DNA of 64,000 bases, from positions 685,251 to 749,250 of the forward strand of contig NZ_CM009578.1 of NCBI RefSeq assembly GCF_002993885.1, read 5' to 3'. This document shows positions 1 to 9,714 of the stretch, one piece after another. Source of the DNA: Sphingopyxis lindanitolerans (GTDB taxonomy: Bacteria > Pseudomonadota > Alphaproteobacteria > Sphingomonadales > Sphingomonadaceae). Below the pieces are notes generated by a model that saw nothing but the letters and a program-made list of their open reading frames with translations, was not told the origin of the DNA and made no database searches. The position numbers were made by a program, and so were the translations under genes. Within the stretch, counting starts at the first letter, position 1; every line of letters starts with the position of its first letter.

Positions 1-1
1 T

Positions 2-712
2 GCGAAGCTGTCAAAGCGTCACGGCGCGCTCGGCGTCGATGCCTATCGCGACGAGATGGGCTATCTGCCCGAGGCGGTGAACAATTATCTTCTCCGCCTC
101 GGCTGGGGGCATGGCGATGATGAAATCATCAGCCGCGAGCAGGCCGTCATATGGTTCGACCTCGACCATGTCGGCCGCTCGCCGTCGCGCTTCGATTTCA
201 AGAAGCTCGAAAATCTCAACGGCCATTACATCCGTGAAGCCGATAACGCCCGCCTCGCCGATCTCGTCGCGCCGCGCGTCGAAACGGGCGTCGGCCGTGC
301 GCTGGACGCTCCCGACCGCGATCTCCTCGCCCGCGCGATGGAATCGCTCAAGCCGCGCGCCAAGACGCTCGACGAGATTGCCGAGGGCGCGCTGTTCCTC
401 TTCGCGGCCATGCCGCTGGCAGTGGACGAAAAGGCCGCACAGGTGCTAAAGGACGCGCCGGAGGGAGTGCTCGCCGGCATCACCGAAAAGCTGCGCGGGC
501 TGAACGACTGGAATGCGGGCGATATCGAGGCTGCGGTTCGCGAGACGAGCGAGTCGGCCGGAATCGGGCTCGGCAAGCTCGCGCAGCCGCTGCGCGCCGC
601 GCTGACCGGACGGACGGTATCGCCGGGAATTTTCGATGTGTTGCTGCTGCTCGGCCGCGACGCGAGCCTGGCGCGACTTGACGCAGCGCACAATTATCCG
701 GCAGGGGCGTAG
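2..712 (+). CDS. gltX: Glutamate-tRNA ligase, C-terminal part (5' truncated by window edge)
   Basis: Glutamyl-tRNA synthetase charges tRNA-Glu (in many alphaproteobacteria also tRNA-Gln) with glutamate. The frame is open from base 2. Its first residues read AKLSKRHGA, the KMSKS-type signature of class I synthetases in its usual GluRS form. The rest (about 236 residues) matches the all-helical anticodon-binding half, for example [15 protein letters not shown] just after the signature. The N-terminal Rossmann half with the HIGH motif lies before the window. The stop at 712 is 37 bases before gltA on the same strand. The assignment rests on the signature and following helices; which GltX paralogue it is cannot be told here. 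Confidence 0.93.
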   Translation, partial: AKLSKRHGALGVDAYRDEMGYLPEAVNNYLLRLGWGHGDDEIISREQAVIWFDLDHVGRSPSRFDFKKLENLNGHYIREADNARLADLVAPRVETGVGRALDAPDRDLLARAMESLKPRAKTLDEIAEGALFLFAAMPLAVDEKAAQVLKDAPEGVLAGITEKLRGLNDWNAGDIEAAVRETSESAGIGLGKLAQPLRAALTGRTVSPGIFDVLLLLGRDASLARLDAAHNYPAGA

Positions 713-749
713 CCGCAACGCCTCCCGCCCTAAACATCAGGGGAAAAAA

Positions 750-2033
750 ATGACCGATATCGCAAAAATCACCCTGGGCGACACCACCGTCGAAAATCCG
801 GTGCTCAAGGGCACGGTCGGCCCCGATGTCGTCGATATCCGCAAATTCTATGCGCAGACCGGCGCCTTCACCTACGATCCCGGCTTTACCTCGACCGCGA
901 GCTGTGAATCGCAGATCACCTATATCGACGGCGACGAGGGCGTACTGCTCCATCGCGGCTATGCGATCGGCGACCTCGCCGAACATTCCAGCTTCATGGA
1001 AACCTGCTACCTGCTGCTCAACGGCGAACTGCCGACCGGCGACGAACTGGGCAAGTTCACGCACACCATCACCCGCCACACGATGGTCCACGAACAATTA
1101 TCGACCTTTTTCCGTGGTTTCCGCCGCGACGCGCACCCGATGGCGCTGATGTGCGGCATCGTCGGCGCGCTCAGCGCCTTTTATCATGATTCGACCGAGA
1201 TTCACGATCCGCACCAGCGCATGATCGCGAGCCATCGGCTGATCGCGAAAATGCCGACGATCGCGGCGATGGCGTATAAATATTCGGTCGGCCAGCCCTT
1301 CGTCTATCCGCGCAACGACCTGTCCTACACCGGCAATTTCCTGCGCATGACCTTTGGCGTCCCGGCCGAGGAATATGAAATCGTTCCCGCCGTCGAACGG
1401 GCGCTCGATCGCATCTTCATCCTCCACGCCGATCACGAACAGAACGCCTCGACCTCGACCGTCCGCCTGGCCGGTTCGTCGGGCGCGAATCCCTTTGCGT
1501 GCATCGCGGCGGGTATCGCCTGCCTGTGGGGCCCGGCGCACGGCGGCGCGAACGAGGCGGCGCTCAACATGCTGCGCGAAATCGGCCGCCCCGAACGCAT
1601 CCCCGAATATCTCGCCCGCGCCAAGGACAAGGACGATCCGTTCCGCCTGATGGGCTTCGGTCATCGCGTCTATAAAAACTACGACCCGCGCGCGACCGTG
1701 ATGCAGAAAACGGTTCGCGAAGTGTTCGACGCGCTCAAGGTCAACGACCCGGTCTTCGAAGTCGCATTGCAGCTCGAGGAAATGGCGCTCAACGACCCCT
1801 ATTTCATCGAGAAGAAGCTGTTCCCGAACGTCGATTTCTATTCGGGCGTCATCCTGTCGGCGATCGGTTTCCCGACGACGATGTTCACGGTGCTGTTCGC
1901 GCTCGCCCGCACCGTCGGCTGGGTCGCGCAGTGGAACGAAATGATCTCCGACCCCGCTCAGAAAATCGGCCGTCCGCGCCAGCTCTACACCGGCCCGGCG
2001 CACCGCCCGTTCGTGCCGGTGGATCAGCGGTAA
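750..2033 (+). CDS. gltA: Citrate synthase (type II)
   Basis: Condenses acetyl-CoA with oxaloacetate at the entry of the TCA cycle. The 427-residue product has the usual bacterial hexameric-type length. It shows [13 protein letters not shown] and [14 protein letters not shown], which carry the catalytic histidines, and VDFYSGVI with the catalytic aspartate. ATG at 750 is chosen because cagggg lies just upstream (739-744) and the N-terminus [11 protein letters not shown] is typical. The frame is open further upstream but that part overlaps gltX and looks non-coding. A strong terminator follows at 2053-2083. Confidence 0.97.
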   Translation: MTDIAKITLGDTTVENPVLKGTVGPDVVDIRKFYAQTGAFTYDPGFTSTASCESQITYIDGDEGVLLHRGYAIGDLAEHSSFMETCYLLLNGELPTGDELGKFTHTITRHTMVHEQLSTFFRGFRRDAHPMALMCGIVGALSAFYHDSTEIHDPHQRMIASHRLIAKMPTIAAMAYKYSVGQPFVYPRNDLSYTGNFLRMTFGVPAEEYEIVPAVERALDRIFILHADHEQNASTSTVRLAGSSGANPFACIAAGIACLWGPAHGGANEAALNMLREIGRPERIPEYLARAKDKDDPFRLMGFGHRVYKNYDPRATVMQKTVREVFDALKVNDPVFEVALQLEEMALNDPYFIEKKLFPNVDFYSGVILSAIGFPTTMFTVLFALARTVGWVAQWNEMISDPAQKIGRPRQLYTGPAHRPFVPVDQR

Positions 2034-2052
2034 ACATCGCATCGAAAACGAG

Positions 2053-2083
2053 AAAGGGGCCGTTCCGCGGCCCCTTTTTCTTT
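2053..2083 (+). terminator. Rho-independent terminator of gltA
   Basis: The stem aaaggggccg / cggccccttt with a short loop is followed directly by a T-rich run (tttttcttt). It starts 20 bases after the gltA stop codon and no other plus-strand gene follows for 4 kb, so it most likely ends the gltA transcript. Confidence 0.85.
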
Positions 2084-2117
2084 GCTGTTTTCAACCGGAA
2101 GGCGACCTGTCCATCAT

Positions 2118-2192
2118 CGTCACCCCGGGCTTGACCCGGGGCCCGCCTGTCTTGAAGGAATGGGCGGATTCCGGGTCAAGCCCGGGATGACG
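2118..2192. repeat. Inverted repeat of the cgtcaccccgggcttgacc type
   Basis: Arms at about 2118-2139 and 2171-2192 are near-perfect reverse complements (cgtcaccccgggcttgaccc against gggtcaagcccgggatgacg). The element fills the gap between the gltA terminator and the convergent kinase-like gene. It resembles the short intergenic palindromes common in sphingomonad genomes; no coding potential. Confidence 0.75.
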
Positions 2193-2236
2193 GGATCCAA
2201 GGTAGGGCGACATCCGCACCCACCGTAAAGAAACGG

Positions 2237-3616
2237 CTACGCCTCGTCCCGCGCCGGCAGGCTCAGCGTAAACCGCGCGCCCTGCCCCGGCGCGCTTTCG
2301 ACCGTCAGGTCGCCGTCCATCGCCCGCGCCAGCCGCCGCGCGATATAGAGGCCCAGCCCCGATCCGCCGCTGTCGGTGCGGCCGAGCCGTTCGAATTTCT
2401 CGAATACCACCGCCTGCTGCTCGCCCGAAAGTCCCTGCCCCTGGTCGGCGACGGTGAGCATCGCGCGGTCGCCCTCGCGATCGACGCGAATCCAGATTTG
2501 CGACTCTTCGGGCGAATAGCGGATCGCGTTGCCGAGCAGATTGAGCAGCACCTGCAAGACGCGGCGGAACTCGCCGGTCGCGGGCATCTTGTCATCGACC
2601 TTCGGCGCGTCGATGCGAATGGTCTTTTCCTCGGCCTTCATGCCAAGCAGGCCGACCGCGCGGCGCGCGAGGTCGCCAAGGTCGATTTCGTCGGCCGCCG
2701 CCTTGAACCCGGGACGCTCGATATTCTGCAAATCGGCGAGATCGTCGACCAGCCCGAGCAGATGGCGCCCGGCGTGCGCGATATCGCCGGCATAGCGCGC
2801 ATAATCGGCGCGGATCGGCCCGTCGAACTGGCCGTGGATCGTCTCGGCGGTCGCGATGATGCGGCTGAGCGGCCCGCGCAGCGCGCCGTCGATCCGGCGT
2901 CCGAATTGCGGGTCCGACAGCGGCAGCGAGCCGAAGGCGGGGTCGGCGAGCGCGGCGGTCGCGCCGCTGGCGCTTGCCGCGACCTCGCGCTCGACTTCGA
3001 CCTCGCCGCGAAAGCCGGTGAAACGCCCGGTCGCATCGAAGATCGGCCCGGCGGCCAGCACCATCGCGATTCGTCCCGCGGGGCCGTCGGCGCGCACGCG
3101 CTGCCCTTCGAAGCGCGATTGGCTCGCCAGCGCGCGCAGCACGGGAAAGCGCCCCTGCTCGTCGGGCTGAAGTTCGAACAATTCGGACAGCGATCGCCCT
3201 TCCCAATCGTCGGGAACCGGCGGCGCATCGTCGCTGCCGCGTAGCGCCACCATCCGCAATTGCTGGTCGCACTCCCACGTCCAGCCGCGCGGCGACGGGG
3301 CCGGATCGGCGGTCGCCGCCTGCGGCATAGGCATCGCCCCGGCGCGCCAGTCGCTGATTTCGAGGCTCGCGCCGTCGCCATCGGGCAGGACACGGACCAG
3401 CGCATGAATATCGCTATGATCGTCGGCGGTATAGAGCGGGCGCGAAATGTCGCGTTGCAGCCGCTGCGCCAGCGCGACAAGCCGCGCAAGGTGCGGCAGC
3501 GCGAGCGGCTTGCCGATCCCGGCGCCGGCGCGCTTCTGAAGGCGCAGCAGCGGGGCGTCGGCGCTGACCAGTGCCCCGGCGCGGTCAATCCGTCCGCGAA
3601 TGACGCGCTCGCTCAT
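2237..3616 (-). CDS. Histidine-kinase-like protein with degenerate H-box (possible pseudokinase)
   Basis: The 459-residue protein has a PAS-like middle (about 115-210), a DHp-like helical hairpin (about 238-300) and a complete HATPase_c domain (about 345-455) with N-box NLLGNAIRY (N363), G1 DQGQGL (391-396) and G2 GGSGLGLYI (417-425). No transmembrane segment is seen, so it is likely cytosolic. At the position of the phospho-acceptor histidine (usual SHELRTPL) it reads GALRGPL, so glycine 244 replaces histidine. ATP binding looks intact while autophosphorylation on this helix is not possible. ATG at 3616 overlaps the stop of the upstream gene (ATGA), so the two are translationally coupled. 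The role could be allosteric, as in DivL-type kinases; this is inference. Confidence 0.8.
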   Translation of the reverse strand: MSERVIRGRIDRAGALVSADAPLLRLQKRAGAGIGKPLALPHLARLVALAQRLQRDISRPLYTADDHSDIHALVRVLPDGDGASLEISDWRAGAMPMPQAATADPAPSPRGWTWECDQQLRMVALRGSDDAPPVPDDWEGRSLSELFELQPDEQGRFPVLRALASQSRFEGQRVRADGPAGRIAMVLAAGPIFDATGRFTGFRGEVEVEREVAASASGATAALADPAFGSLPLSDPQFGRRIDGALRGPLSRIIATAETIHGQFDGPIRADYARYAGDIAHAGRHLLGLVDDLADLQNIERPGFKAAADEIDLGDLARRAVGLLGMKAEEKTIRIDAPKVDDKMPATGEFRRVLQVLLNLLGNAIRYSPEESQIWIRVDREGDRAMLTVADQGQGLSGEQQAVVFEKFERLGRTDSGGSGLGLYIARRLARAMDGDLTVESAPGQGARFTLSLPARDEA

Positions 3617-4512
3617 GGGCTGCCCTCTCCGTCGGCGCGCGCCGGAAGCGCGGCGAGCGACGCTTCGAGCGGCGCCAGGGCCGCGCGGTCGAGGCGCAGC
3701 GGCGCGAGCAGGGCCGGCAAGGCCGCCGGCGCGGCGCCGAGCAGCGCGAGCGCCATGTCGGCATAGCGCCGCCGATGTTCGCACGCGGCGAGCGCGATCA
3801 GCGCGGGCCAGTCATGCCCCGCGATCGCCGCCGTCGCCGCTGCCGCGACTTCCGACGCGGTGCCCAGCGACGCATGATAGGCCAGCGCGGCGCGGTCTAT
3901 CCCCTGCGTGGCCGGATGATGGTCGAGCGCGCGCTGGACGAAATCGTCGGGACCGAAGGCCGACACGCCTTCCTTCCCCGGTTGAGCCACGCGCCACGCC
4001 GCGATGTCGCCGAGCAGCGCGCGAAGCAGGTCGCGATCGGCATCGGCAAGCGCGATGCGCGGCTGGCCGCGCGCGTCGAAGCGCCGCCGGTCGGCGATCT
4101 GGAGCGCCAGATAGGCGCGGTCGACCTTCGGCGGCACGTCGCCCGTGGCCGCCACCGCCTCGGGGTCCGCGGCTTCCTCGGGCGCCGCCGCGGGCGGCAT
4201 CGTCCGCATCGCCGAATGCTCGCGCCAGCGATGCTCCTCGGCGCGCGCATAGCAGGCCGCCGCCAGCCGCGCCGCGGTCGGCAGTCCGCCGTCGAGCCAG
4301 TCGTGCCACAGCAATGCGACGTCGATCTCGTCCCCCGGCGCGCGCGCGGCATCGGCGACCAGCCGCCGCGCGATGCCCAGCGACAGCGCGCGCTGCTCCT
4401 CGGTCAGCCGGCCGGCCATCGGCGCCGCCAGGAAACCGGCAAGTTCGCGCAGGCGCGCCGACAGCGTCGGCGACGGCAGTTCGATGCCGGGCGAGGAAAG
4501 GGATTCGGCCAT
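3613..4512 (-). CDS. Uncharacterised helical protein coupled to the kinase-like gene
   Basis: I do not recognise this 299-residue protein. It is alanine- and arginine-rich, predicted mostly alpha-helical, with no signal peptide or membrane span. The segment LTEEQRALSLGIARRL near residue 40 and the repeated helical hairpins loosely recall DUF2336-type proteins, but I cannot claim membership. The start MAESLSSPG at 4512 is preferred; the open frame upstream runs into the next gene's 3' region. It ends in an ATGA overlap with the histidine-kinase-like gene, which suggests the two proteins act together, perhaps as regulator and partner. Confidence 0.6.
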   Translation of the reverse strand: MAESLSSPGIELPSPTLSARLRELAGFLAAPMAGRLTEEQRALSLGIARRLVADAARAPGDEIDVALLWHDWLDGGLPTAARLAAACYARAEEHRWREHSAMRTMPPAAAPEEAADPEAVAATGDVPPKVDRAYLALQIADRRRFDARGQPRIALADADRDLLRALLGDIAAWRVAQPGKEGVSAFGPDDFVQRALDHHPATQGIDRAALAYHASLGTASEVAAAATAAIAGHDWPALIALAACEHRRRYADMALALLGAAPAALPALLAPLRLDRAALAPLEASLAALPARADGEGSP

Positions 4513-4589
4513 GCACGCCCGCGATAGCAGCCTGTCGTTAATAGGCGTTAAACCTTGAAGCGCTTTGTTTCGGAGCGCTTTCCGGAAAG

Positions 4590-5870
4590 CTACCGAGCCT
4601 CCGGCCGCCGCGCGAGGCGGAGCCAGATCATGATCTGGAACAGCGCCAGCAGCGGCAGCACCGCGAACATCAACGTCGCGAAGTCGAACAGCAAGGCCGG
4701 AACCAGCATCATCCATGCCTGATCGGCGTCGGGAAGCAGCCAGTGGAAGCGGCGCTTTTCGCCCGAATCCTCATAAAGCCAGCGCGCAAGCAGGATCGTC
4801 GCCGCCAGGCAGGGCGCGAGCGCGGCCTCGGAGAAGCGCGGCATCAGATGGTCGGGCCCGCCGAGCGACAGCAGCCACGGAAAAAGCGCCAGCAGCAGCC
4901 AGCCGAAGCTGCGGATGACGTGGCGCGTCCGGTCCTGCGCCGCGCTTTCGGCACGAAAGGCGGAAAGGAAGCGCATCGCGGCGAGCCCCAAACCGCCAAA
5001 CACCGCGACGATCGCCCCCGCCGCGGCCAGGCCATCAGCGGCGAGAAGCGCCACACAGACCCACAAAAGCGCCGTGATATAAGGAAGATAGCGCGCAGTC
5101 TTGGGAGAGCGGACGAGCAAGGGTCCGACCAGCCGCACCAGCGGCATCATGATCGCCGAACGGCCGAGCCCCATGCCGCCATATTCGACCTGTTGCAGGC
5201 TCGATTGTTCGATCAGCGCCGCGGCCCTGCGGTCGGCGACGATCGCAATCTCGCCCTGTTCGAACAGCGCCGGTTCGCAATAGAGCCGCCGCGCGCCCGC
5301 CTGCACCGCCATGCGGAGCAAGGTCAGCATCATGTCCCATTCGCCGGGCATCGCCGCCAGTTCGGCCGCCATCGGCTGCGAGATCGACGCCAGCCCGCCC
5401 CAGCGCCGCGTCGCGTCGATCCGCTCGAACCCTTGCGTCAGCACGGTATCGCCGGTGACGAGGATCGCGGGCGATCCGGGCTTGGCGATCGCCGCATAAT
5501 GCGTGCCCCCGGCGCGCAGGCCATCGGCGACGAGGAGGATGCGGTCGTCGCTCTCGACCAGCGCGACCAGGTCGGCGGCGGCGCGCACCGGCGTCACTTT
5601 CAGCCCGCGGCGGCGGATGCGGTCGCAAACGCTCAGCAGTTCGGCGGGCACCGCCGCGACCGCGACCGCGATATGGATCACACCGACATCGGCGAGCCGC
5701 GCCGCCTGCCGCTCGATCAACGTCTCGCCCGCCACCGACACGAGCGCGCGCAGCGACCCGTCGGGCAAGTTTTCGCTCGCGCCGACAAGCGCGATCAGGG
5801 CCACCGGCGCCCCCCAGGCAGGCAGTTGGTCATCATCGGCCAGCTTTACGGGCGGAGGCGCGATTGGCAA
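4590..5870 (-). CDS. Membrane protein with NTP-transferase-like N-terminal domain
   Basis: The roughly 426-residue protein has a soluble N-terminal half (1-230). Its order of elements (LRALVSVAGETLIERQAARL, then alternating strands and helices, then a VTGDTVL segment) is like nucleotidyltransferases of the IspD/MobA fold, but the glycine-rich LxAGxGxR loop is missing. The C-terminal half (about 260-425) has roughly six hydrophobic segments. This is reminiscent of cytidylyltransferase/CDP-alcohol phosphotransferase fusions, yet the DGxxAR...GxxxDxxxD motif is absent. The only good start in this region is TTG at 5870. The function is unknown; a role in envelope lipid or polysaccharide synthesis is a guess. 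Confidence 0.55.
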   Translation of the reverse strand: MPIAPPPVKLADDDQLPAWGAPVALIALVGASENLPDGSLRALVSVAGETLIERQAARLADVGVIHIAVAVAAVPAELLSVCDRIRRRGLKVTPVRAAADLVALVESDDRILLVADGLRAGGTHYAAIAKPGSPAILVTGDTVLTQGFERIDATRRWGGLASISQPMAAELAAMPGEWDMMLTLLRMAVQAGARRLYCEPALFEQGEIAIVADRRAAALIEQSSLQQVEYGGMGLGRSAIMMPLVRLVGPLLVRSPKTARYLPYITALLWVCVALLAADGLAAAGAIVAVFGGLGLAAMRFLSAFRAESAAQDRTRHVIRSFGWLLLALFPWLLSLGGPDHLMPRFSEAALAPCLAATILLARWLYEDSGEKRRFHWLLPDADQAWMMLVPALLFDFATLMFAVLPLLALFQIMIWLRLARRPEAR

Positions 5871-5947
5871 GCGGCTTGTCGCGCGTCATGACGCCATGCA
5901 AAGGCACGCAAAGTCACCGGCTTTCAGCCTGCTCCATCCCTTGCGTG

Positions 5948-6054
5948 TTCGTCATGCTGAACTCGTTTCAGCATCCATGGCCCGGCCCCTCCTTCTGCGC
6001 CGCGCGGGTTTCGAGAGTGGGCCATGGACCCTGAAACAAGTTCAGGGTGACGAA
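5948..6054. repeat. Long inverted repeat in the gap before gyrA
   Basis: The 318-base gap between the TTG starts of the membrane gene (5870, minus) and gyrA (6189, plus) holds this imperfect palindrome. The left arm 5948-5983 (ttcgtcatgctgaactcg...) pairs with the right arm 6019-6054 (...caagttcagggtgacgaa), with a GC-rich loop between. The arm type (gtcatgctgaact/agttcagggtgac) is common in intergenic DNA of sphingomonads. The remaining bases, 6055-6188, must contain the gyrA promoter, but I cannot assign -35/-10 boxes with confidence. Confidence 0.75.
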
Positions 6055-6188
6055 GCCCGGAGAGCCGGGGGCTCAACCCGACGTCTTCCGTCAAAAATTC
6101 TGCCCGAAACGCCCCGAATCGCTGGCCTTTAGACCCGCCATCGGCTAGGCAAAACCCATCTCCCGATAAGCAGAAAAAAGGCCGGGCT

Positions 6189-8915
6189 TTGACCGAAGAA
6201 AATCCGCAATTGCCGCCGCCCACCGACGGCGTTTCGCCGATCAACATCGTCGATGAAATGAAGACCAGCTACCTCGATTACGCGATGAGCGTGATCGTCA
6301 GCCGCGCGCTGCCCGACGTGCGCGACGGCCTGAAACCCGTCCATCGCCGCATCCTCTATTCGGCGTTCGAGAGCGGCTATGTCGCCGGCCGGCCGTATCG
6401 CAAGTCGGCGCGCATCGTCGGCGACGTAATGGGTAAATATCACCCGCACGGCGACAGTTCGATCTATGACGCGCTCGCCCGCATGACGCAGGACTGGTCG
6501 ATGAGCGTCCCGCTCGTCGACGGCCAGGGCAATTTCGGCTCGATGGACCCCGATCCGCCGGCGGCGATGCGCTACACCGAATCGCGCCTCGCCAAGGTCG
6601 CGAACACGTTGCTCGGCGACCTCGACAAGGACACCGTCGATTTCCAGCCCAATTACGACGGCTCGGAGTCCGAACCGACCGTCCTCCCCGCGCGCTATCC
6701 CAATCTGCTCGTCAACGGCGCGGGCGGGATCGCGGTCGGAATGGCGACGAACATCCCGCCGCATAACCTCGGCGAAGTGATCAACGCGACGCTCGCGACG
6801 ATCGACAATCCCGCCATCACGCTCGACGAGTTGATGGCGATCATTCCTGGGCCCGATTTCCCGACCGGTGCGATGATGCTGGGCCAGGGCGGCGCGCGCC
6901 TCGCCTACGCCACGGGCCGCGGCTCGATCATGATGCGGTCGACCTATGTCATCGAGGAAAGCCGCGGCGACCGCCAGTCGATCGTCCTCACCGCGATCCC
7001 GTTCCAGGTCGGCAAATCGGGTCTCGTCGAAAAAATCGCCGAAGCTGCGCGCGACAAGCGGATCGAAGGCGTCGCCGACATCCGTGACGAATCGAACCGC
7101 GAGGGCGTCCGCGTCGTCATCGAGCTAAAGCGCGATGCGACGGCCGAAGTGGTTCTCAACCAGCTCTGGCGCCACACCCCGGCGCAATCCTCCTTCCCCG
7201 CCAACATGCTGGCGATCCGCGGCGGCCGCCCCGAAATGATGGGGCTGAAGACGATCCTCGAGGCGTTCATCACCTTCCGCGAGGAGGTGATCACCCGCCG
7301 CTGCAAGTTCGAGCTTGGAAAGGCGCGCGATCGCGCCCACATCTTGCTCGGCCTCGTCGTCGCGGTCAGCAACCTCGACGAAGTCGTCCGCATCATCCGC
7401 GGTTCGGCCAGCCCCGCGCTGGCCCGCGATGCGTTGCTGGCGCGCGAATGGCCGATCGGCGACATCGCGCCCTATATCCGCCTCGTCGAAGCGATCGAGG
7501 GAGAGGTCGACGACAGCGCCACCTATCGCCTGTCCGAAGTCCAGGTGAAGGCGATCCTCGACCTGCGTCTGCATCGTCTGACCGCGCTCGGCCGTGACGA
7601 AATCGGCAAGGAACTCAAAGAACTGGCGGACGAGATTGAGGAGCTTTTGAGTATCCTCGCCAACCGCGACAAACTCGTTGCCGTCATGTGCGAAGAGTTG
7701 ATCGCGGTCCGCGACGAATTTGCCAAACCGCGCCGGACGCAGCTCGCGCCCGCCGCCGACGGCATCGACGACGAGGATCTGATCGAGCGCGAGGAGATGG
7801 TCGTCACCGTCACCCTCGACGGCTATATCAAGCGCACCCCGCTCGACACCTTCCGCGCCCAGCGCCGCGGCGGCAAGGGCCGCGCCGGCATGGCGACGAA
7901 GGACGAGGATGTCGTCACCGAACTCTTCGTCACCTCGACCCACACGCCGGTGCTCTTCTTCTCGACTATGGGCAAGGTCTACCGCATGAAGGTGTGGCGC
8001 CTGCCCGAGGGCGGGCCCGCGACGCGCGGCCGTCCGATGATCAACCTGCTGCCGCTGGCGCAGGGCGAAACCATCTCGACCGTGCTGCCGCTGCCCGAGG
8101 ACGAGGGCGAATGGGGCAAGCTGCACGTCATGTTCGCAACCGCCAAGGGCCATGTGCGTCGTAACAGCATGGACGCCTTCACCAACGTGCCCTCGAACGG
8201 CAAGATCGCCATGAAGTTCGAAGGCGAGGATGAGGACGACCGGCTGATCGGCGTCGCCCTGCTCGGCGAAAACGACGATGTGCTGCTCGCGACGCGCCAG
8301 GGCAAGGCGATCCGCTTTGCGGGCGACGATGTCCGCGAATTCCAGAGCCGCAATTCAACCGGCGTCCGCGGCATGCGGCTCGCCAGCGGCGACGAAGTGA
8401 TTTCGCTGTCGATCGTCCATCGCGGCGGGATGCGCGACCAGGACGAGCGCGAGGATTATCTGCGCTTCGCCCCGTGGAAGGCTGAAAAGGAAGGCACGCC
8501 AGCGATGGACGCCGACCGCTTTGCCGAGCTTGCGGGCCGCGAACAATTCATCCTGACCGTCTGCGCCAACGGCTATGGCAAGCTGTCGTCGGCCTATGAA
8601 TATCGCCGCACCGGCCGCGGCGGCCAGGGGATCACCAACATCGACAATATCGCCCGCAACGGGTTGGTGGTCGCCAGCTTCCCCGCGACGCAGGCGCACC
8701 AGTTGATGCTGGTCACCGACCAGGCGAAGCTCATCCGCATGGGCCTCGACAGCTTGCGCGTCATCGGCCGCGGCTCGGCGGGCGTGCGCCTGTTCGACGT
8801 CGCCAATAATGAGCATGTCGTCTCGGCGGCGCTGATCGAGGACAGCGACGAGGAAGAGGGTGAAGACGGCGACGGCACGGCCGAAACCCCGGCGACGGAG
8901 GCTCCTTCGGAATGA
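6189..8915 (+). CDS. gyrA: DNA gyrase subunit A
   Basis: The breakage-reunion subunit of DNA gyrase (partner GyrB), which introduces negative supercoils. The 908-residue protein is somewhat longer than the E. coli one. The active-site tyrosine lies in [10 protein letters not shown] (Y129). The quinolone region reads [15 protein letters not shown] (84-98): serine 90 and aspartate 94, which match E. coli S83 and D87, are intact. The C-terminal half has the beta-pinwheel with the GyrA-box-like [10 protein letters not shown]. The tail is very acidic ([12 protein letters not shown]). No in-frame ATG is available, so TTG at 6189 is taken, with aaaagg 8-13 bases upstream. The stop overlaps the next gene by ATGA. 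Confidence 0.97.
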   Translation: MTEENPQLPPPTDGVSPINIVDEMKTSYLDYAMSVIVSRALPDVRDGLKPVHRRILYSAFESGYVAGRPYRKSARIVGDVMGKYHPHGDSSIYDALARMTQDWSMSVPLVDGQGNFGSMDPDPPAAMRYTESRLAKVANTLLGDLDKDTVDFQPNYDGSESEPTVLPARYPNLLVNGAGGIAVGMATNIPPHNLGEVINATLATIDNPAITLDELMAIIPGPDFPTGAMMLGQGGARLAYATGRGSIMMRSTYVIEESRGDRQSIVLTAIPFQVGKSGLVEKIAEAARDKRIEGVADIRDESNREGVRVVIELKRDATAEVVLNQLWRHTPAQSSFPANMLAIRGGRPEMMGLKTILEAFITFREEVITRRCKFELGKARDRAHILLGLVVAVSNLDEVVRIIRGSASPALARDALLAREWPIGDIAPYIRLVEAIEGEVDDSATYRLSEVQVKAILDLRLHRLTALGRDEIGKELKELADEIEELLSILANRDKLVAVMCEELIAVRDEFAKPRRTQLAPAADGIDDEDLIEREEMVVTVTLDGYIKRTPLDTFRAQRRGGKGRAGMATKDEDVVTELFVTSTHTPVLFFSTMGKVYRMKVWRLPEGGPATRGRPMINLLPLAQGETISTVLPLPEDEGEWGKLHVMFATAKGHVRRNSMDAFTNVPSNGKIAMKFEGEDEDDRLIGVALLGENDDVLLATRQGKAIRFAGDDVREFQSRNSTGVRGMRLASGDEVISLSIVHRGGMRDQDEREDYLRFAPWKAEKEGTPAMDADRFAELAGREQFILTVCANGYGKLSSAYEYRRTGRGGQGITNIDNIARNGLVVASFPATQAHQLMLVTDQAKLIRMGLDSLRVIGRGSAGVRLFDVANNEHVVSAALIEDSDEEEGEDGDGTAETPATEAPSE

Positions 8916-9220
8916 CCGCCGCGACGGCCTTCAAGGTGCTGACGCACCAGCAATGGGCCGATTTCGAGCGCGAGCGCGTATTCCGCGGCGCCCCGGTCGA
9001 TATCGCCGACGGCTATATCCACCTGTCGACCGCCGAGCAGCTCGAAGCCACGCTGGCAAAGCATTTCGCCGGACAAGGCGACCTGATGATCGCCGAAATC
9101 GACCTCGCCCAGTTCGGCGACGCGGTGCGGTGGGAGGAAGCCCGCGAAGGCGCGCTCTTCCCCCACCTCTACGCCGAGCTGCCGATGCACGCGGTGGTGG
9201 GACTGCGAAAGCGGGATTGA
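8912..9220 (+). CDS. DUF952 family protein
   Basis: A 102-residue protein with the DUF952 pattern: IADGYIHLSTAEQLEATLAK near the middle and a WEEAREGALFPHLYAELP stretch near the end. The biochemical role of the family is not established; the fold is related to ADP-ribosyltransferase-like enzymes, which is only suggestive. ATG at 8912 overlaps the gyrA stop (ATGA), so it is co-translated with gyrA. Confidence 0.85.
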   Translation: MTAATAFKVLTHQQWADFERERVFRGAPVDIADGYIHLSTAEQLEATLAKHFAGQGDLMIAEIDLAQFGDAVRWEEAREGALFPHLYAELPMHAVVGLRKRD

Positions 9221-9240
9221 CGGCTGGCGGCATAGAGACG

Positions 9241-9714
9241 TTACCAGAGGACGGGTTTCGCCACCATCAACCAGAACACTGCCATCAGCCCCAGAAATGC
9301 GGGCCAGCCCAGCGCGAACCAGAGCCGCATGGCGCGGTGATAGTCCTGGTCGAGCAGTGTGCCGTTTTCGGCGGCGGTTTGCGCGAGGCGCTGCGTCTTG
9401 ATCTGGAGCCATACCACCGGCACCCAGCAGAGAAATGCGATCGCATAGAGCGCATAAGCCGCCACCAGCCACGATTCGAACAGAGAAAAGCCTGCAAGAT
9501 GGACTAATACGACCCCGCTGACGGGCTGCAGGATTCCGCTTGTTCCCGTGAATATCCAATCTGCTCTGACCACCATCCTGCCGACGCGCGAAATCAGCGC
9601 GGGGTCGCCGGTGAGATGGGCATTCCAGAAATACCAGGCGGTGCCTGCGCCGAAGCCGAATAATACGGTGCTGCTGACGATGTGCAGCCATTTCCAAAGC
9701 AGATAGGGGTCCAT
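9241..9714 (-). CDS. DUF2269 family integral membrane protein
   Basis: A 157-residue protein with four predicted membrane spans. It begins MDPYLLWKWLHIVSSTVLFG, the usual start of DUF2269 proteins, whose histidine in the first helix hints at possible metal or heme contact. The function is unknown. ATG at 9714 is preferred over the adjoining TTG at 9717 because it forms a TGATG junction with the stop of the upstream SDR gene, indicating coupled translation. Its 3' end faces DUF952 with a 20-base gap. Confidence 0.8.
   Translation of the reverse strand: MDPYLLWKWLHIVSSTVLFGFGAGTAWYFWNAHLTGDPALISRVGRMVVRADWIFTGTSGILQPVSGVVLVHLAGFSLFESWLVAAYALYAIAFLCWVPVVWLQIKTQRLAQTAAENGTLLDQDYHRAMRLWFALGWPAFLGLMAVFWLMVAKPVLW

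Noticed and set aside
636..749. 38-codon in-frame extension of citrate synthase
   Set aside because: It overlaps the gltX 3' end, is not citrate-synthase-like and lacks a ribosome binding site; ATG at 750 has one.
6430..6480. Possible quinolone-resistance change in gyrA
   Set aside because: The serine and aspartate that matter (S90, D94) are wild type. Only neighbouring positions (SI instead of AV) differ, which is normal variation.
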